In this document: in pieces, positions 33,050 to 46,942 of the stretch | Numbering within the stretch: position 1 is the stretch's first letter | How the letters are laid out: every line of letters begins with the position of its first letter | Source of the DNA: Paraspadella gotoi | Lineage: Eukaryota; Chaetognatha | Assembly (NCBI GenBank): GCA_051294375.1 | Contig: CM119270.1 | Coordinates: forward strand, 6,689,279 to 6,753,278 | Direction of reading: 5' to 3' | Length of the DNA: 64,000 nucleotides | Notes under the pieces: generated by a model | Seen by the model: the letters and a program-made list of their open reading frames with translations, nothing else | Told to the model about the DNA's origin: nothing | Database searches by the model: none | Position numbers and translations under genes: made by a program

Positions 33050-34410
33050 CATCTCTTTCCCTCATCTCTCTCTCTCTCTCTCTCTCACAAAGTGGCATCC
33101 ACGTCCGCCTTCGGTCTCGCCCCTTCCCGCGCGGCGCTGAAATCGTCGCCGTTGAAGGCGCCGGCCATGAGCGCCGTGCTGCGAGTTTTCGGAGCTCCCA
33201 GCGCGCCGTAGATGGCGGCACGATCGAAGAAGGCCTTGTCTCCGCCGGTGACGCCGACGTTACGAACGGCGCGAGCGGGCCGAGTGGCGCGGATGGCGCC
33301 GCCGACGCCATCTTTGAACCCGACGCGAAGGTTTTTTTTGGCGACGCCGCTTCGGTTGGAAATTGAGGAGGCGATTGAGGAGGAGGAGGAGGAGGAGTTG
33401 GTGTTTAGCCTGAGGAGTTAGTAATAATGATTAATAATCAATAATTAATTAATAATTGATTATCGACAGTTCATCCATCAGTCAAACAACTAATCGGTTA
33501 TTAGATGAAATAAGAAATTTACAAATCGAAATCAAACTCGAAATCAAACTAAGATAAAAAAAAATAAAATCAAACTCAAATCAACATCAAATTAAAACAA
33601 ATCTAAATCAAATCAAATCAAATGACTTCAAATCAAATTAAATCAAATCAAATGACTTCAAATCAAATCAAATCTATTCAAATCAAATCAAACTAAATCA
33701 ATTCAATTCAATTCAATTCAATTCAATTCAATTCAAATGAAATGAAATGAAATGAAATGAAATGAAATGAAATGAAATGAAATGAAATCAAATAAAATAA
33801 TGCAAAAAAATAAAATGAAATAAAATAAGATAAATGAAAGAAATTAAAATACAAAATACGACCTCGGCAAAACTTGGAGTTTCTTCTTCGTATTCGCCGT
33901 TATCGATCCGGAAGCGACGATTTCGAACCCGGAAGCGAAGATGACTTTATTGTCGTCCGTCGCCGGAGAGGCGCTGGAAGCCCCTACCGTCGCGAAGGAA
34001 TCGTTAGACTCGACCACGGTCACCATGGAGACGTGAGACTCTGTCGATTTGACGTCGTCGTTGTTATTCGCTTCGAAAACTGAAAGAGAGAGAGAAAAGA
34101 AAAGGTAGAGTCTATTCGTGACGTGTCTCGTTATAATATTTTCATCGCTCGTCTCGCGTATTAGTGAGATTGAAATGCGTCACAAGTTATTTCTTTCATG
34201 TCACTTCCTATTTGGTAACTCATTTTTTTAGGTAAGGAATATCCGTTCCTCACCGGATTCACCCGCGGATCCGTGAAAAACGTCGGAGTTCTTCGGCGTC
34301 GTTCCATCCACGAAGCGCACGCCGGCCGATGCCGTTCGTCGGCGTTGCCGCGTTCGTTTTCTGACGCCGGTAACGCGCGTATCGTCTTCGGCGTCTGAAT
34401 GTGACGTCAT
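26967..34410 (-). CDS. Gene C: unrecognised 912-residue Ser/Arg/Asp-rich protein, 7 exons
   Basis: Exons (-): 34410-34254, 34079-33863, 33409-33089, 32061-30742, 30365-29985, 28227-28135 and 27216-26967. Every junction has AG/GT and the phases match at all six introns (1, 2, 2, 2, 2, 2), giving 913 codons with one stop and no indel. ATG at 34410 has A at -3 and is the first Met. No transmembrane segment or known domain. Composition is Ser, Arg, Asp, Lys and Gly rich, so probably disordered; a KNLRVGF stretch (about residues 149-155) fits the RVxF docking motif of protein phosphatase 1. Exon 4 (440 codons) holds a degenerate Asp/Gly/Val/Arg repeat, and exon 5 a highly charged Lys/Arg/Glu stretch. 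Function unknown. Confidence 0.85.
28135..28227 (-). CDS. Gene C exon 6
   Basis: 93 bp, acceptor cttagcag, donor GTTAGC (weak), phase 2-2. Reads TSWSQRDREEIRRTSGESSR, then ESKWSLSRPFE. Phase and Arg/Ser composition support it, but it could be skipped without changing the frame. Confidence 0.65.
28325..29235 (+). repeat. Interspersed repeat Ra, split by an inserted element
   Basis: Two halves (28325-28369 and 29130-29235) of a repeat that is continuous at 32846-32962, 53853-54000 and 56885-57025. Core motif GGACAGGCTTTGGTGGTTT. It lies in the gene C intron between exons 5 and 6. Confidence 0.75.
28370..29129. mobile_element. Non-autonomous element with terminal inverted repeats
   Basis: CATCACGCATAAA at 28370-28382 and its exact reverse complement at 29117-29129 bound 760 bp that interrupt repeat Ra. 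No transposase frame inside; T-rich with a CT tract near 28765. Target duplication is unclear. Probably a MITE-like DNA element. Confidence 0.65.
29640..29895 (+). repeat. tRNA-derived SINE-like element
   Basis: Contains GGTTCAATCCCGACC at about 29759, matching the pol III B box, followed by a GC-rich body with CAAGCCTGGTTCCAAGCCCAG. GC content differs sharply from its AT-rich flanks. Single copy in this window, so family membership is inferred. Confidence 0.55.
29985..30365 (-). CDS. Gene C exon 5 (charged, coiled-coil-like)
   Basis: 381 bp, acceptor atttcag, donor GTAAGT, phase 2-2. SDSLGKPLPYHSVIVDEIEE, then a long Glu/Lys/Arg stretch, then a SSESSSSEE cluster that looks like a casein kinase 2 target (inference). 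Confidence 0.85.
30742..32061 (-). CDS. Gene C exon 4 (large exon, 440 codons)
   Basis: 1320 bp, acceptor ctcccgcag, perfect GTAAGT donor, phase 2-2. Rich in Ser, Arg, Asp and Gly. Near its start is a loose repeat with DTDSGRVRDNVGRV and DTGHVRDNSG. No stop across 440 codons in GC-balanced DNA, so clearly coding. Confidence 0.9.
32341..32538 (+). repeat. tRNA-derived SINE-like repeat Rb
   Basis: Contains GGGGTTCTAACCCGG, a close match to the tRNA T-arm/B box, in a unit shared with 26267-26486. It sits in the intron between exons 3 and 4 of gene C. Not a tRNA gene: no acceptor stem or full cloverleaf. Confidence 0.75.
32590..32815 (-). other. CpG-rich intronic segment with open frame
   Basis: On -, after a tccaacag acceptor, the frame reads QNVICLGAKDSSLYAPFLNE and beyond, ending at a GTACTG donor. 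The phase at entry fits gene C exon 3 but the exit phase does not fit exon 4, so I left it out of the gene. It could be an alternative exon, a fossil, or chance. Confidence 0.3.
32846..32962 (+). repeat. Interspersed repeat Ra
   Basis: Uninterrupted copy, from ATTGGTACAACCAATAT to CTTACAAGATAATGAAT, running into a CT microsatellite. Confidence 0.75.
33089..33409 (-). CDS. Gene C exon 3
   Basis: 321 bp, phase 2-2. Ser run, then RVGFKDGVGG, then an Ala/Arg/Gly-rich part ending KADVDAT. The donor GTGAGAGAG is the first unit of a (GA)n tract. Confidence 0.85.
33570..33835. repeat. Succession of pentanucleotide arrays
   Basis: Within one gene C intron: irregular CAAAT repeats, then eight or so CAATT units, then about twelve GAAAT units. 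Each array differs from the next by one base per unit. Confidence 0.85.
33863..34079 (-). CDS. Gene C exon 2
   Basis: CT-rich tract and ttcag acceptor, 217 bp, phase 1 in and 2 out, FEANNNDDVKSTESHVS through LQVLP. The donor is GTCGTA, weaker than the others. Confidence 0.8.
34254..34410 (-). CDS. Gene C exon 1 with start codon
   Basis: 52 codons plus one base, MTSHSDAEDDTRVTG then a basic RKRTRQRRR cluster, donor GTGAGG. The basic cluster could be a nuclear localisation signal (inference). The frame is also open upstream of the ATG but without another Met. Confidence 0.8.
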
Positions 34411-35344
34411 GGTTTGTCCCGAGTGGGAGGCGAGTCGACGATGTCGACGAAGACCGAAAAACCGAGTGGGATTTTTTTTTTATTTTCTGCCGGTTTTTTA
34501 AATAATTTTTTAGTTAATATTTTTGCATTTCTAACTAATTTTGAGGGGAAAAAAGGTAAAAAATATATAAAAAAAAGTAAAGAATAAAAAAAAATTAAAT
34601 AAATTCTGAAAACTCGGCTAAATCATTTCGGTAAATGAAATTTCTAGAGATTTTTTGTCCTCGAACAAAAAGAAAGTGGAAAAAATCAATTTGTTAACTA
34701 AAATAATAGTTAAACGCATTTTCAGTTTTATGCGCCACTCTTTCTTTTATTTTCTTTCTTTCTTTTTACTTCTTTTCTCTTATCCTGCTTTTTTTTCCCT
34801 GGATTCTCCATCTCCTAAAAGAGAGCAACAACAACAACAACGACAACATCAACGCAAACGGGTAACGCGAGTTCTCGGGCAAAGAAACTGGAGGAAGGTG
34901 TAAAAGGAGGAAAGAAGGAAGAAGGTGAAAAAGGATGAGAAGGAAAGGAAGAAGAATAAAGAAGAGATGAAGACGAGATAAAGAGACTTGAGATCGTGAA
35001 ACGAATGAGTAATAGAAGTATTGTTGAAGTATTTAATATACTAATCCGACTAGGGGAAATTTTTTTTTTCTGAAATAAAAGAGACAATTTGACAGTTAAG
35101 ACGATAAAAAGACTTTTAACGCGAATTCATGAAAACAAAAATATACAGAAATGACTGGAGATGATAAAATTTAAAAAGACGAAATCAGTAAAGTGAAAAA
35201 AGAAAAGGAATGAATACAAAGGAAGGTGAGCAGAGGTAGGGAAGTTTTTTTTTCAGCTCCGAAAAAAAAAAACATTTCTCCCAATAACTTGTTTTCAGGT
35301 GACGTTTATGGCGTAAGTGCACTAGGAAAAGAAGGAGGAGTTTT

Positions 35345-35398
<54 letters not shown>

Positions 35399-35521
35399 AA
35401 CATGGTGGACACGTACTTACCGGAGTTACTTGACAAAACTGGCTGACAAAGTATGAACGTGTCGAAGTAGGCTAACGAGGGAAAACGGAACAAGAAAAAA
35501 AAAGAAAGAAAAAAAAAAAAC
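34411..35521. other. Intergenic, upstream of gene C
   Basis: Presumed promoter and 5' UTR of gene C lie in the first 100 bp (34411-34480). The rest is A/T-rich with a CAA-rich stretch at 34824-34856 and (GA)n at 35350-35394. No TATA box I would defend. Confidence 0.4.
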
Positions 35522-35672
35522 CTCCACACATAGTGACGATAATATCCTCCGGTGCCATTTTTTTTCCTTCCGCCGCCTCGTGGCACCAGGTGTCGCAGTT
35601 TCCGACGCTAGGGTCATTTTCGGTCCATGGATCGCTCGCTCGCGCGGAGACCACAAACGCGGGGGTTGTGAG
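35522..35672 (-). CDS. Candidate exon, unknown gene
   Basis: Acceptor acgaccacgag, 50 codons plus one base, donor GTTTTT (poor). Reads LTTPAFVVSARASDPWTEND, PSVGNCDTWCHEAAEGKKM and ends IVTMCGG. Three Cys and balanced composition look coding. No family recognised and no partner exons found. Confidence 0.35.
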
Positions 35673-38146
<2,474 letters not shown>

Positions 38147-38174
38147 ACTTGGAGGAATTTAAATCACCTCGGTT

Positions 38175-38207
<33 letters not shown>

Positions 38208-38365
38208 CGCGTCATCGTTTAACTTGTCGTCGTCGTCGACTTCCATCGCGTCGTCGTCGTCAGCGTCGTCGCCGCGGCCTTTACCGGAACGCCGTCATCG
38301 CCGGGGCTGACATTATCGTCGATGTCCTGGTTGTTGTCGTTGTTGCCATAGTTATTGTCGTAGTT
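38147..38365 (-). repeat. GAC/GTC-rich tract encoding Asp/Asn-rich peptide
   Basis: Includes pure (GTC)n at 38172-38210. The - strand can be read as Asn-rich then Asp-rich peptide (AMEVDDDDKLNDDAD, then RGDLNSSKS) if one base is added near 38275. There is no acceptor upstream, only a (TAA)n array, so a decayed trinucleotide repeat is more likely than an exon. Confidence 0.45.
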
Positions 38366-38387
38366 ATTGTTGGGAATTGGCGTTATT

Positions 38388-38398
38388 TATTATTATTA

Positions 38399-38492
<94 letters not shown>
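38388..38492. repeat. (TTA)n microsatellite
   Basis: About 100 bp of nearly pure TTA units. Confidence 0.95.
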
Positions 38493-38495
<3 letters not shown>

Positions 38496-38560
38496 ATATT
38501 CGTGGTACGTGAGTTTGTCTTTGTTTTCATTGTCTTCATTTAAAAATGAAACGTCCATTT

Positions 38561-38561
<1 letters not shown>

Positions 38562-38592
<31 letters not shown>

Positions 38593-38660
38593 TGTATGTA
38601 TGTATCTATGTATGTGTGTATGTATGTATGTATGTATGTATGTATGTGTGTATGTATGCA
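38562..38660. repeat. (TATG)n microsatellite
   Basis: About 24 TATG units with a few TCTA/TGTG interruptions, 70 bp after the TTA array. Confidence 0.95.
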
Positions 38661-39108
38661 AAGAGGAGAAAGATTAACTAAGAGGATCTAGGAATCATAT
38701 TCGGTCACGGGTTCCGAAGAAAAATGAAAGGAAGAAAATAATTAGAGAATAAATGAAAAGAGATGGTGAGTAAAGCCAAAGGGTGGGAAGAATCAAGACG
38801 AGATTGAGGTGGGCGTCCAATGAACGGCGTGGAAGGCGAAGGCTGGCGGATTGGGGATCCGTTGGCGGCCAGAGGGGGGGAAAAGTGTAAAACTAGTAAG
38901 ATTCTACCAAAAAGTGGGCACGAAGGAATGCAAGCAACTGGGTGAGATTTTCTTCTTTTTNNNNNNNNNNNNNNNNNNNNNNNNNNNNNNNNNNNNNNNN
39001 NNNNNNNNNNNNNNNNNNNNNNNNNNNNNNNNNNNNNNNNNNNNNNNNNNNNNNNNNNNNNNNNNNNNNNNNNNNNNNNNNNNNNNNNNNNNNNNNNNNN
39101 NNNNNNNN
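38661..39108. other. A/G-rich spacer and 148-N gap
   Basis: No gene seen before the gap at 38961-39108. GC-rich patch at 38800-38880. Confidence 0.5.
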
Positions 39109-39270
39109 CGCCGAAGAGGGCTCGCGCGCGGTGGAAGGCCGCGGTCTTGAGAATTTGAATTTAGATGAACTTTATGAGATTCTGCCCATGAAATCTTTTC
39201 AATGGATGACGTCGATCGTGGGGATTGAAATGGATGGAGGTTTTAAGAGAAAGATTTCCGCCTCGTAAAA
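39109..39270 (+). CDS. Candidate terminal exon after gap
   Basis: From the gap edge the frame runs AEEGSRAVEGRGLENLNLDE, LYEILPMKSFQWMTSIVGIE, then GGFKRKISAS and TAA. Mixed composition looks coding. The 5' part is lost in the gap, so neither start nor splice site can be checked. Confidence 0.35.
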
Positions 39271-39291
39271 AGTCGTTACCGTCGAGGGGTG

Positions 39292-39342
<51 letters not shown>

Positions 39343-40560
39343 GTCGGAGAGAGAGGGAGAGAGAGAGAGAGAGAGAGAGTAAGAAAGATAGAGAGAAGGA
39401 TAGTAAAGGACGCAATGGGTCCTCTTGTTATCCTTTATTTATTTCGACCTCGCGTTTTCCATCGTCGAAGGTGAGCGAAAATCCCGCGCGTCTAATTATT
39501 TATATTGCGCGGGAGAAAAGGAAAAATATTTTTCCTCATTTCATTCTCCGTCAGTCAGTTTTTCTGTCGGGCAGTCTGTAAAGTATATATTCATCTGCCT
39601 CTTGAATTTCTTTTCAATCGGAACTTCGCGTCCCTTATACTTTGTCCTGTCCAAAAAGTCACCCAGCTTTATCGAGTTCTTCTCAGCCCGCACTGTGAAA
39701 ATACTGCTACTGAGATCTTGTTTTGTCGTTGTTATTATGCTCGTTGTTGTTTGTCCCCCCCCTTTCAAAAAAAAAACAAAAAAAAACAAAACGAATCGGC
39801 AGTCGCAGCCGTTGGCCTGATGGGCACTTGGCAGATTTTTAAAGGGAAGCAGCAAAGTAAACAACTCTCGCGTTGGTCGGAATTCTGCCAACTCAGCGAT
39901 CCTCGGATCTTTTGATGCGAGAAGAAAACCATTGTTGGCCGGGAGCAAAGAATTAAACGACAGATGGATGCGAGGACGAAATAAAAAAAAAGAGCAATCG
40001 TTAACCGTAATAAAATTTAATCAGGTTAAAATATAAAGAAAAGAATTGCTTGTAAAAACAAATGCTTGAAACTGTTGTTCACTGTTGGGGTCATCTCGAT
40101 CCAAGTCTCTCTTTCCATTAGACGAGAAGCAAGCAAACGAGAGTAAATATGGGCCAAAGCAAGCAAACTAGGGGGGTTAGGGAACAGGAAAAAAATATCG
40201 GAAAAGGTAAACAAGGAAATTAGTAAACAAGAGAGCAAAAGGGAAAAGATACGAGGAGAAAAGAAAAAAAACAAATGGGGCGTTTTAGGGTTTGGCCTCA
40301 TTGGGAATCCGGTAGGGGGGATTAGCGCGTGACAGAGGGGCTCGTGGGAAATGGCTCTTGAGGGAATGAATGTCTTGCTCTCCTTGTGTCTCTTTCTTTC
40401 TCTCTTTTTTTTTCTCTCTCCCTCTGTCTGTCTCTTTCTCTATCTTTCTCTCGGTTGCCTTCTCGCTCACTTCTTTCCTCTCTCTCTCTCGCTTACTCCT
40501 TTCCACTCTCTCTCTGTGTGTCTCTGTCTCTCTCTCTGTCTCTCTCTCTGTCTCTTTCTA

Positions 40561-40695
<135 letters not shown>

Positions 40696-41474
40696 TTTCC
40701 TCTTTTCATTCGCATTCTGGCCATGCTTTCTTAGAGATCGTTACTGGACCGTGAAGCCTTGGGTGAAAAAACAAGAACCGGTGGCTTTATGGATGCGGCC
40801 AAAGTTTTATTAGCTTTTTTTGTACAATTTATTAGTATTTATTCATTAATAAGTTTTGATATTTGTTTTTATTTCTATTTCCTAATTGAAATCTTTTTTC
40901 TATTAACTAACATTAATTAAACAAAATTTAAAAATAAATTAAAAATTGTCTTATAGACATGCGTTGCTTTATTTGAAAAGTGCCATGGTAAAGTCGGCCA
41001 AATTTTATTTAAATTTTGAAATTTAGATTTTGTTGGTTTTAGTTCGAAATAAAGAATGGCAATCGAGAAATAAAGAATGGCAATCGAGAAAAAAAATCCC
41101 GTCAAAATAGTTTCAATTACTAGAGTCGATCAAAACATCATCACTTTTACCATCTCTAAGGTTGCTGCTTCAACAGCAACTTCGATGCTGCACAATCCAA
41201 AGAGGAGCTGTAAGCGACCGGCGAAACTGTTGTTTTCGACGGCAATGAAAAGATATTGCAGTCGCCATGGCAACGCAAACAGGGAAAAAAATTGAATGGC
41301 ATTTCGTTCATGAATTCTGTAAAATTCATCAGAAACGGAAAAAAAAGACTGAGGAGAATTGAAATGGAAGAGAAGGAAGTATTTTAAAGAGGAGGAATTT
41401 AAGATTGTGAGGCGGTATAACGATAAAACATATATAAGAGCGTTACCGGTTTGGTTTCCGAGAAAATGAGAAAT

Positions 41475-41650
<176 letters not shown>

Positions 41651-42852
41651 ATATAACGTTTCATATTTCGTTTGTTGATATTACCTTTGACCTTTTGAAA
41701 TATTTGGGAAAAAATTACTCGATGTCATGAATCAAATTATTAAAATCGTCGAAATCGAATTCAAGTGTCAAGACTGTCAAACGGCGAGAGCTAAAATTAT
41801 CATTTGTCAACTGAGAGAATCGACTGAGAAACAGAGAAACATGAAAATAAATGGAATTGATTTCATTTTCTTTTTCCTTTTTTTTTCCCGCCAGTTTATC
41901 CGACCTTTTTATTTTTTTACTGCCCAATTTTTTGGCTGTTTTTCTCCTGTGATTAACTTATTAACTTATTCTACCTAATTCTATATATGAAATCTTTATT
42001 TCCTCTTAAAAAATTGTAAGATTACTTGTTTCACTATATTAGACTAAATTTAAAAAAATATATATACGGAAGTTTATTATAATTCACCTAATCTTAAAAT
42101 TGTTCATAAGTATTTAGTTTAATTACTATTTATTTCATATTTAATAATACAAGGGGTAGAGGGATATTAGGGTTGTCTTCTGGAAATAGAGGGAGCATCT
42201 AAAAAACACATGGTTAAAAAATAACTTTCCTCCATAGGTTTTGTACCGTCTCATTTTATTCTTTAACGTCATTTTCTACCTTCCATCTTTCCTTCTCTCT
42301 TTAACTCTCCAATTCAATATTAATATTATACCTATTCTGTTATCCAACTTATTTTGCTCTTTGCTCTTTTTTTTTTACTCAGTTCTTCCATCCTCCTCCA
42401 TCTTTTTCTAGTGATAACCTTACGTTTTTATTAGCAAATTTTTCTTTTTCTTCTTTTATCATTCTTACTTCTTTTTTCATTCTGATTCCTGTTTCTTTTT
42501 TTATCCCTCTTCTATCTATCAATCCTTTTACTTTTTTTTTCTTTTATTTTTTTTTCTCTCTCGTTTTCCTCCTTTTTTTTTCTTTTTTTCCAACTTTTCT
42601 TTCCTCCCTTCTCTCGTTTTCGTTCGCCGGTTTCCTCCACCGACTCTTCTTCTTCCAGAGAAGGCACGTTGTTGGAACGTGCTTCCGCGCGGTCCCTCCT
42701 CTCCTCCTCCTCCTCTTCTTCCCCCTCCTCCTTATTCCGTCTTCTCCTCTCACTCCTCCTCCTCTTCCTTCCTCTCTTCTTTATTATTGTCGTAATCGTT
42801 ATTGTGATTTTAGCTTCATTCTTTCTCCTCCTTCGCTTCTCCGATCTCACTC

Positions 42853-42920
<68 letters not shown>

Positions 42921-43705
42921 GCGAACTTTTTTTATCCTCTACACCTCGTTGAGTAAAAAAAAAAGAATTCCTTCTGAAATTTGAAGAAAAAAAAGTTTTA
43001 TTTCTCCACCCGGAACCAATTTTCAGACTCAACACTCGACGCATTTTTATCTTTATTTTTTCACGTTTTTTTTCCCAGAGAATTTGTGGTGAAGATAAAA
43101 GCGTCAATGAAACAATGCAATAATACCGACATACAATAATGTCAATGGTTAGCGACGGAAAAATTTAGTTGCTCTTCTATTGTTGCGTTCTTCCGTCGTG
43201 GTTCTTCTGTTGTGGTAGCGAACTTAGGCTTGATCAATTGAAAGGAAGATCAATTTGGGTCAATTTCCGAACCAATTTGGTTCTAACACGAGCCGAAGGT
43301 GTACATGGCAAAATAGGAATTTCTAATATTTTTGGTGCAAATAAATCAAATAATCTTTTTATTATAAGCAGACGAATTAACTCGTTAAAGCGTCAGTGCC
43401 GAATTGCCATTTGCCGATAATTAATCTCTTATTCTCTCTCTTATTATCTCCTTCTCTGTCTTTCTCTTATCTCGTTTCGCAGACTGTCGGTCGTCTTCAT
43501 CTGAGAACCGAAATTGGATACGAGGACGAAACCTCAAATCCTCAAATACTCGATCTTTCGTTCTCCCCACTCTTTAACTCTCTCTCTCTCTCACTTTCTC
43601 TCTCTCCCTGTCTTTCTCTCTCTCGCTCTCTCACTCTATTCCTCTACTCTTTACTTCTCACTCACACTCTCTCCCTCTCTCTCTTAGTCTCTAACTCTCA
43701 TACGC

Positions 43706-43813
<108 letters not shown>

Positions 43814-44399
43814 CCCCAACCTCCCGTCCCCCCCTCTCCCTCCCTTTCTCCCTTCCCTGTCTTCTTTTCTCTATCGATATTTTCCAGAATGTCTTCTTCT
43901 TGAGTCGTCGTTGTCAGGATTCCTGGAATTGAGAATTCCTCAGTTTTTCTTTTTCTTTTTTTTTATTTTCCTCTTTTGTTTTCTTTTTCTTTTTTCTTCG
44001 GTTTTTCTTTCACCTTCATTATCTTTCTAACTGATTTTTTCTCTTCAATTGTTCTTCAGTTATTTTTAATACAAAAACTTTATTCGTCCTTTCCTTTTCC
44101 TGACCTTTCCTTTCCTCAATCCGTCTTTCTTAGTTACTGGATTTTCCTTTTTTCCTCTTTTTTTTCCTTATTTGATTTTTTTCTCTACTTTTTCCTTTTT
44201 TTCCCTTAAATCCGTCTTCTTTTCTTTGTGCAGCTTTTTTCTTTCCCTTTTCGAATTCTCTTCGAAACGACGGCAGCGATCTTGTGAACGCGACACAATT
44301 AATCAACGTCTCTCTCTAACTCTATCTCTTTTCTCTCTCTCATCTCCTCTTCTCTCTCTCTCTTCTCTCTCTCTCTCCATCTCTCTCTTCTTTTTTCCT

Positions 44400-44476
44400 N
44401 NNNNNNNNNNNNNNNNNNNNNNNNNNNNNNNNNNNNNNNNNNNNNNNNNNNNNNNNNNNNNNNNNNNNNNNNNNNN
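44400..44476. other. Assembly gap (77 N) with CT on the left and GA on the right
   Basis: Repeat strand flips across the gap; see findings. Confidence 0.95.
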
Positions 44477-44872
44477 GAGAGAGAGAGAGAGAGAGAGAGA
44501 AAAGTAGGACTTTTGTGGCTGTTTGTACAAGGAGTCGATTTCGGATTTGTTCGACCCGAATTCACCACGTTCCGACCAACGCTTACCAAACACGAGTTTA
44601 ATGCTTACCAAACATGTCACTCACTTTTACAAGATCCACTCACAGTCGTCGACAGATCAGCTGGAAAACATTTTAGCCACTGGACATAATCGAAAAGTCC
44701 GCGGAAAGACTCGAGTCTCGGATTTCGTTGCTTTTATTTTTTTATTTGTTTTTCTTTTCTTTTCTTTGTTCCTGCGTTTGTTTGTTTCCTTTAAATCGAA
44801 CCACGGAAATGACGACCAGAGGCGCTAGTTGGTCTCTCTCTCTCTCTCTCTCTCTCTCAACAAGGAAGATGA

Positions 44873-45036
44873 NNNNNNNNNNNNNNNNNNNNNNNNNNNN
44901 NNNNNNNNNNNNNNNNNNNNNNNNNNNNNNNNNNNNNNNNNNNNNNNNNNNNNNNNNNNNNNNNNNNNNNNNNNNNNNNNNNNNNNNNNNNNNNNNNNNN
45001 NNNNNNNNNNNNNNNNNNNNNNNNNNNNNNNNNNNN
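44873..45036. other. Assembly gap (164 N)
   Basis: Flanked on both sides by CT repeats. Confidence 0.95.
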
Positions 45037-45696
45037 TCTCTCTCTCTCTCTTTTCCAATACATTTCTCCGACGGATCTCTCTCAATCCTCACTTCTCATC
45101 AGAGTTTCCGAAGCGATCGTCTTTTGTCTTAATTGATTTTCTATTTTATTTTTTCCCCTCTTCCAAACAGGGACGGAGTGATCGTCGATTATTCTTCGTC
45201 ATCATTATCGTCTTTGCTTTCTTTTTCGTCGTCACGAGGTTCGACAGCGTCTTCCTTCTTCGATTGGCTCTTATTCTTGGCCAATCGGAGGCGTTATATT
45301 TTGATTTAATAATTTCGCAACCGTTTAAAAAAAAAAGTCTTCTTTTTAATCAATTTTGGATGAAGACGACGACGAAAACGACAACGAAGAAAGCGACGAA
45401 AGTTTCTGCCTCCGAAAATTTTTTGTTATCGCACTTTTATTTTTTTTGGTAAATAATACAAGGTAACACGAGGGCAATATACAAGGTTATTACATGTTAA
45501 TATAAGGAAGGTCTTCAATATTACCTTCCAAATTCCTCTGCAAAATATAATCATTGCCGTCGACATCATCTCTAATGTCGTCGTCGTCTTCCTCTTCCTC
45601 TTCCTCCTCATCACCAAGAAGAAATTACTTTCCTTTTTATCTCTGGTCTGATGTCCCCGTAAGACTGATGAGACGAGAGAGAGAGAGAGAGAGAGA

Positions 45697-45836
45697 NNNN
45701 NNNNNNNNNNNNNNNNNNNNNNNNNNNNNNNNNNNNNNNNNNNNNNNNNNNNNNNNNNNNNNNNNNNNNNNNNNNNNNNNNNNNNNNNNNNNNNNNNNNN
45801 NNNNNNNNNNNNNNNNNNNNNNNNNNNNNNNNNNNN
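45697..45836. other. Assembly gap (140 N)
   Basis: Flanked on both sides by GA repeats. Confidence 0.95.
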
Positions 45837-45872
<36 letters not shown>

Positions 45873-46817
45873 CGGGTAAGCGCCAGCGACAACACCCACC
45901 CCATTATTTTTTATTTCTTCGTCGGACTTTTAAGTCTTTTATGTCTCAAACACGAGGGCGAACCGTGGTCGTTGTCGTCGTCGTCGTCGTTTTATCCCCG
46001 CAGTGGACGTGTTTGTGGTCCTTTTGCCAAGATTGTGGTCATACCTTATTTTATTTGTATTTCGTTGTCGTGATTTGTATTCCTCAACTCTGTTGGTTCT
46101 CTTCGTCTTCTTCGTCGTTGTTATCGTCGTCTTTACATTGCTGCCGACGTCGTCGTCATCCTTTATCGTCGTCGTCTTCTTCGTCGTCAATATCATCGTC
46201 GTCGTCATCGTCGGTGTCATCCTTATCATCTTTGTCATCGTCGTCGTCTCATCGTCCTCGTGAGCGTCGTCGAAGTCATCGTCTTCGTCGTCTTCATCGT
46301 CGTCTTCATCGTCGTCGTCGTCTCATTGTCCTTGACGTTATCGTCGTCGTCGTCGTTTTCGTCGTCGTCTCTGCTCCATCCATTGACCCATCTAAGTGGA
46401 GGGCCGTTCGCCTCGTCGAGTCCGGCGACCTTTTTTTTTTTCTCCGCTTCTCACAGCGGTTCTCTTCTCACTCTTTTTCTCGTCCGCTTCTCAACCGATT
46501 TAAGTCCGCTTCTCACGCATCTAATTCATTTTTTTTTTCTTCTATTGTCGATTTTGCATTTTCTCTTTCTCTCCTCATTGACTTTTCTTCAATTGAAAGA
46601 ACTGCAAGTATTATTATTATTAAAATAAATGACAAATGACATCGTTATTTACATTTTCATCATCACTCATCAATGTCATTATCTTAATCGCATCCTCGGT
46701 TATCTATACTAACCTATATTTTGTTATCTTCTCTACTAACCTATATTTTTTTTTCATGACTTGTTGTTGTTATTGTTATTGTTGTTGTTATTGTTATTGT
46801 TGTTGTTGTTGTTTCAG

Positions 46818-46879
46818 TGAGGTCGTTCGATACGACCTTTCAAACTGTTCATTAGTTTCGCCTCTTCTCTTTGCCGAAG
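46818..46879 (+). CDS. Candidate small exon
   Basis: Acceptor tttcag after a (TTG)n tract, donor GTGGCA, 62 bp. Reads EVVRYDLSNCSLVSPLLFAE. Isolated; could be chance. Confidence 0.25.
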
Positions 46880-46885
46880 GTGGCA

Positions 46886-46942
<57 letters not shown>

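Noticed and set aside
34730-34903. 57-codon frame with a signal-peptide-like start and Gln/Arg-rich end
   Set aside because: The hydrophobic start is simply T-rich DNA; no conservation or splice evidence available.
41077-41295. 72-codon frame starting MAIEKKNPVKIVSITRVD
   Set aside because: Lone short frame in AT-rich DNA with a small duplicated stretch at its start; no gene structure around it.
44523-44720. Coding-like + strand segment after the 77-N gap
   Set aside because: Two overlapping frames look equally plausible, no splice sites, and it is next to a suspicious join.
45950-46380. Long frames over TCG/TCT trinucleotides
   Set aside because: Imperfect trinucleotide repeats; several frames and both strands are open.
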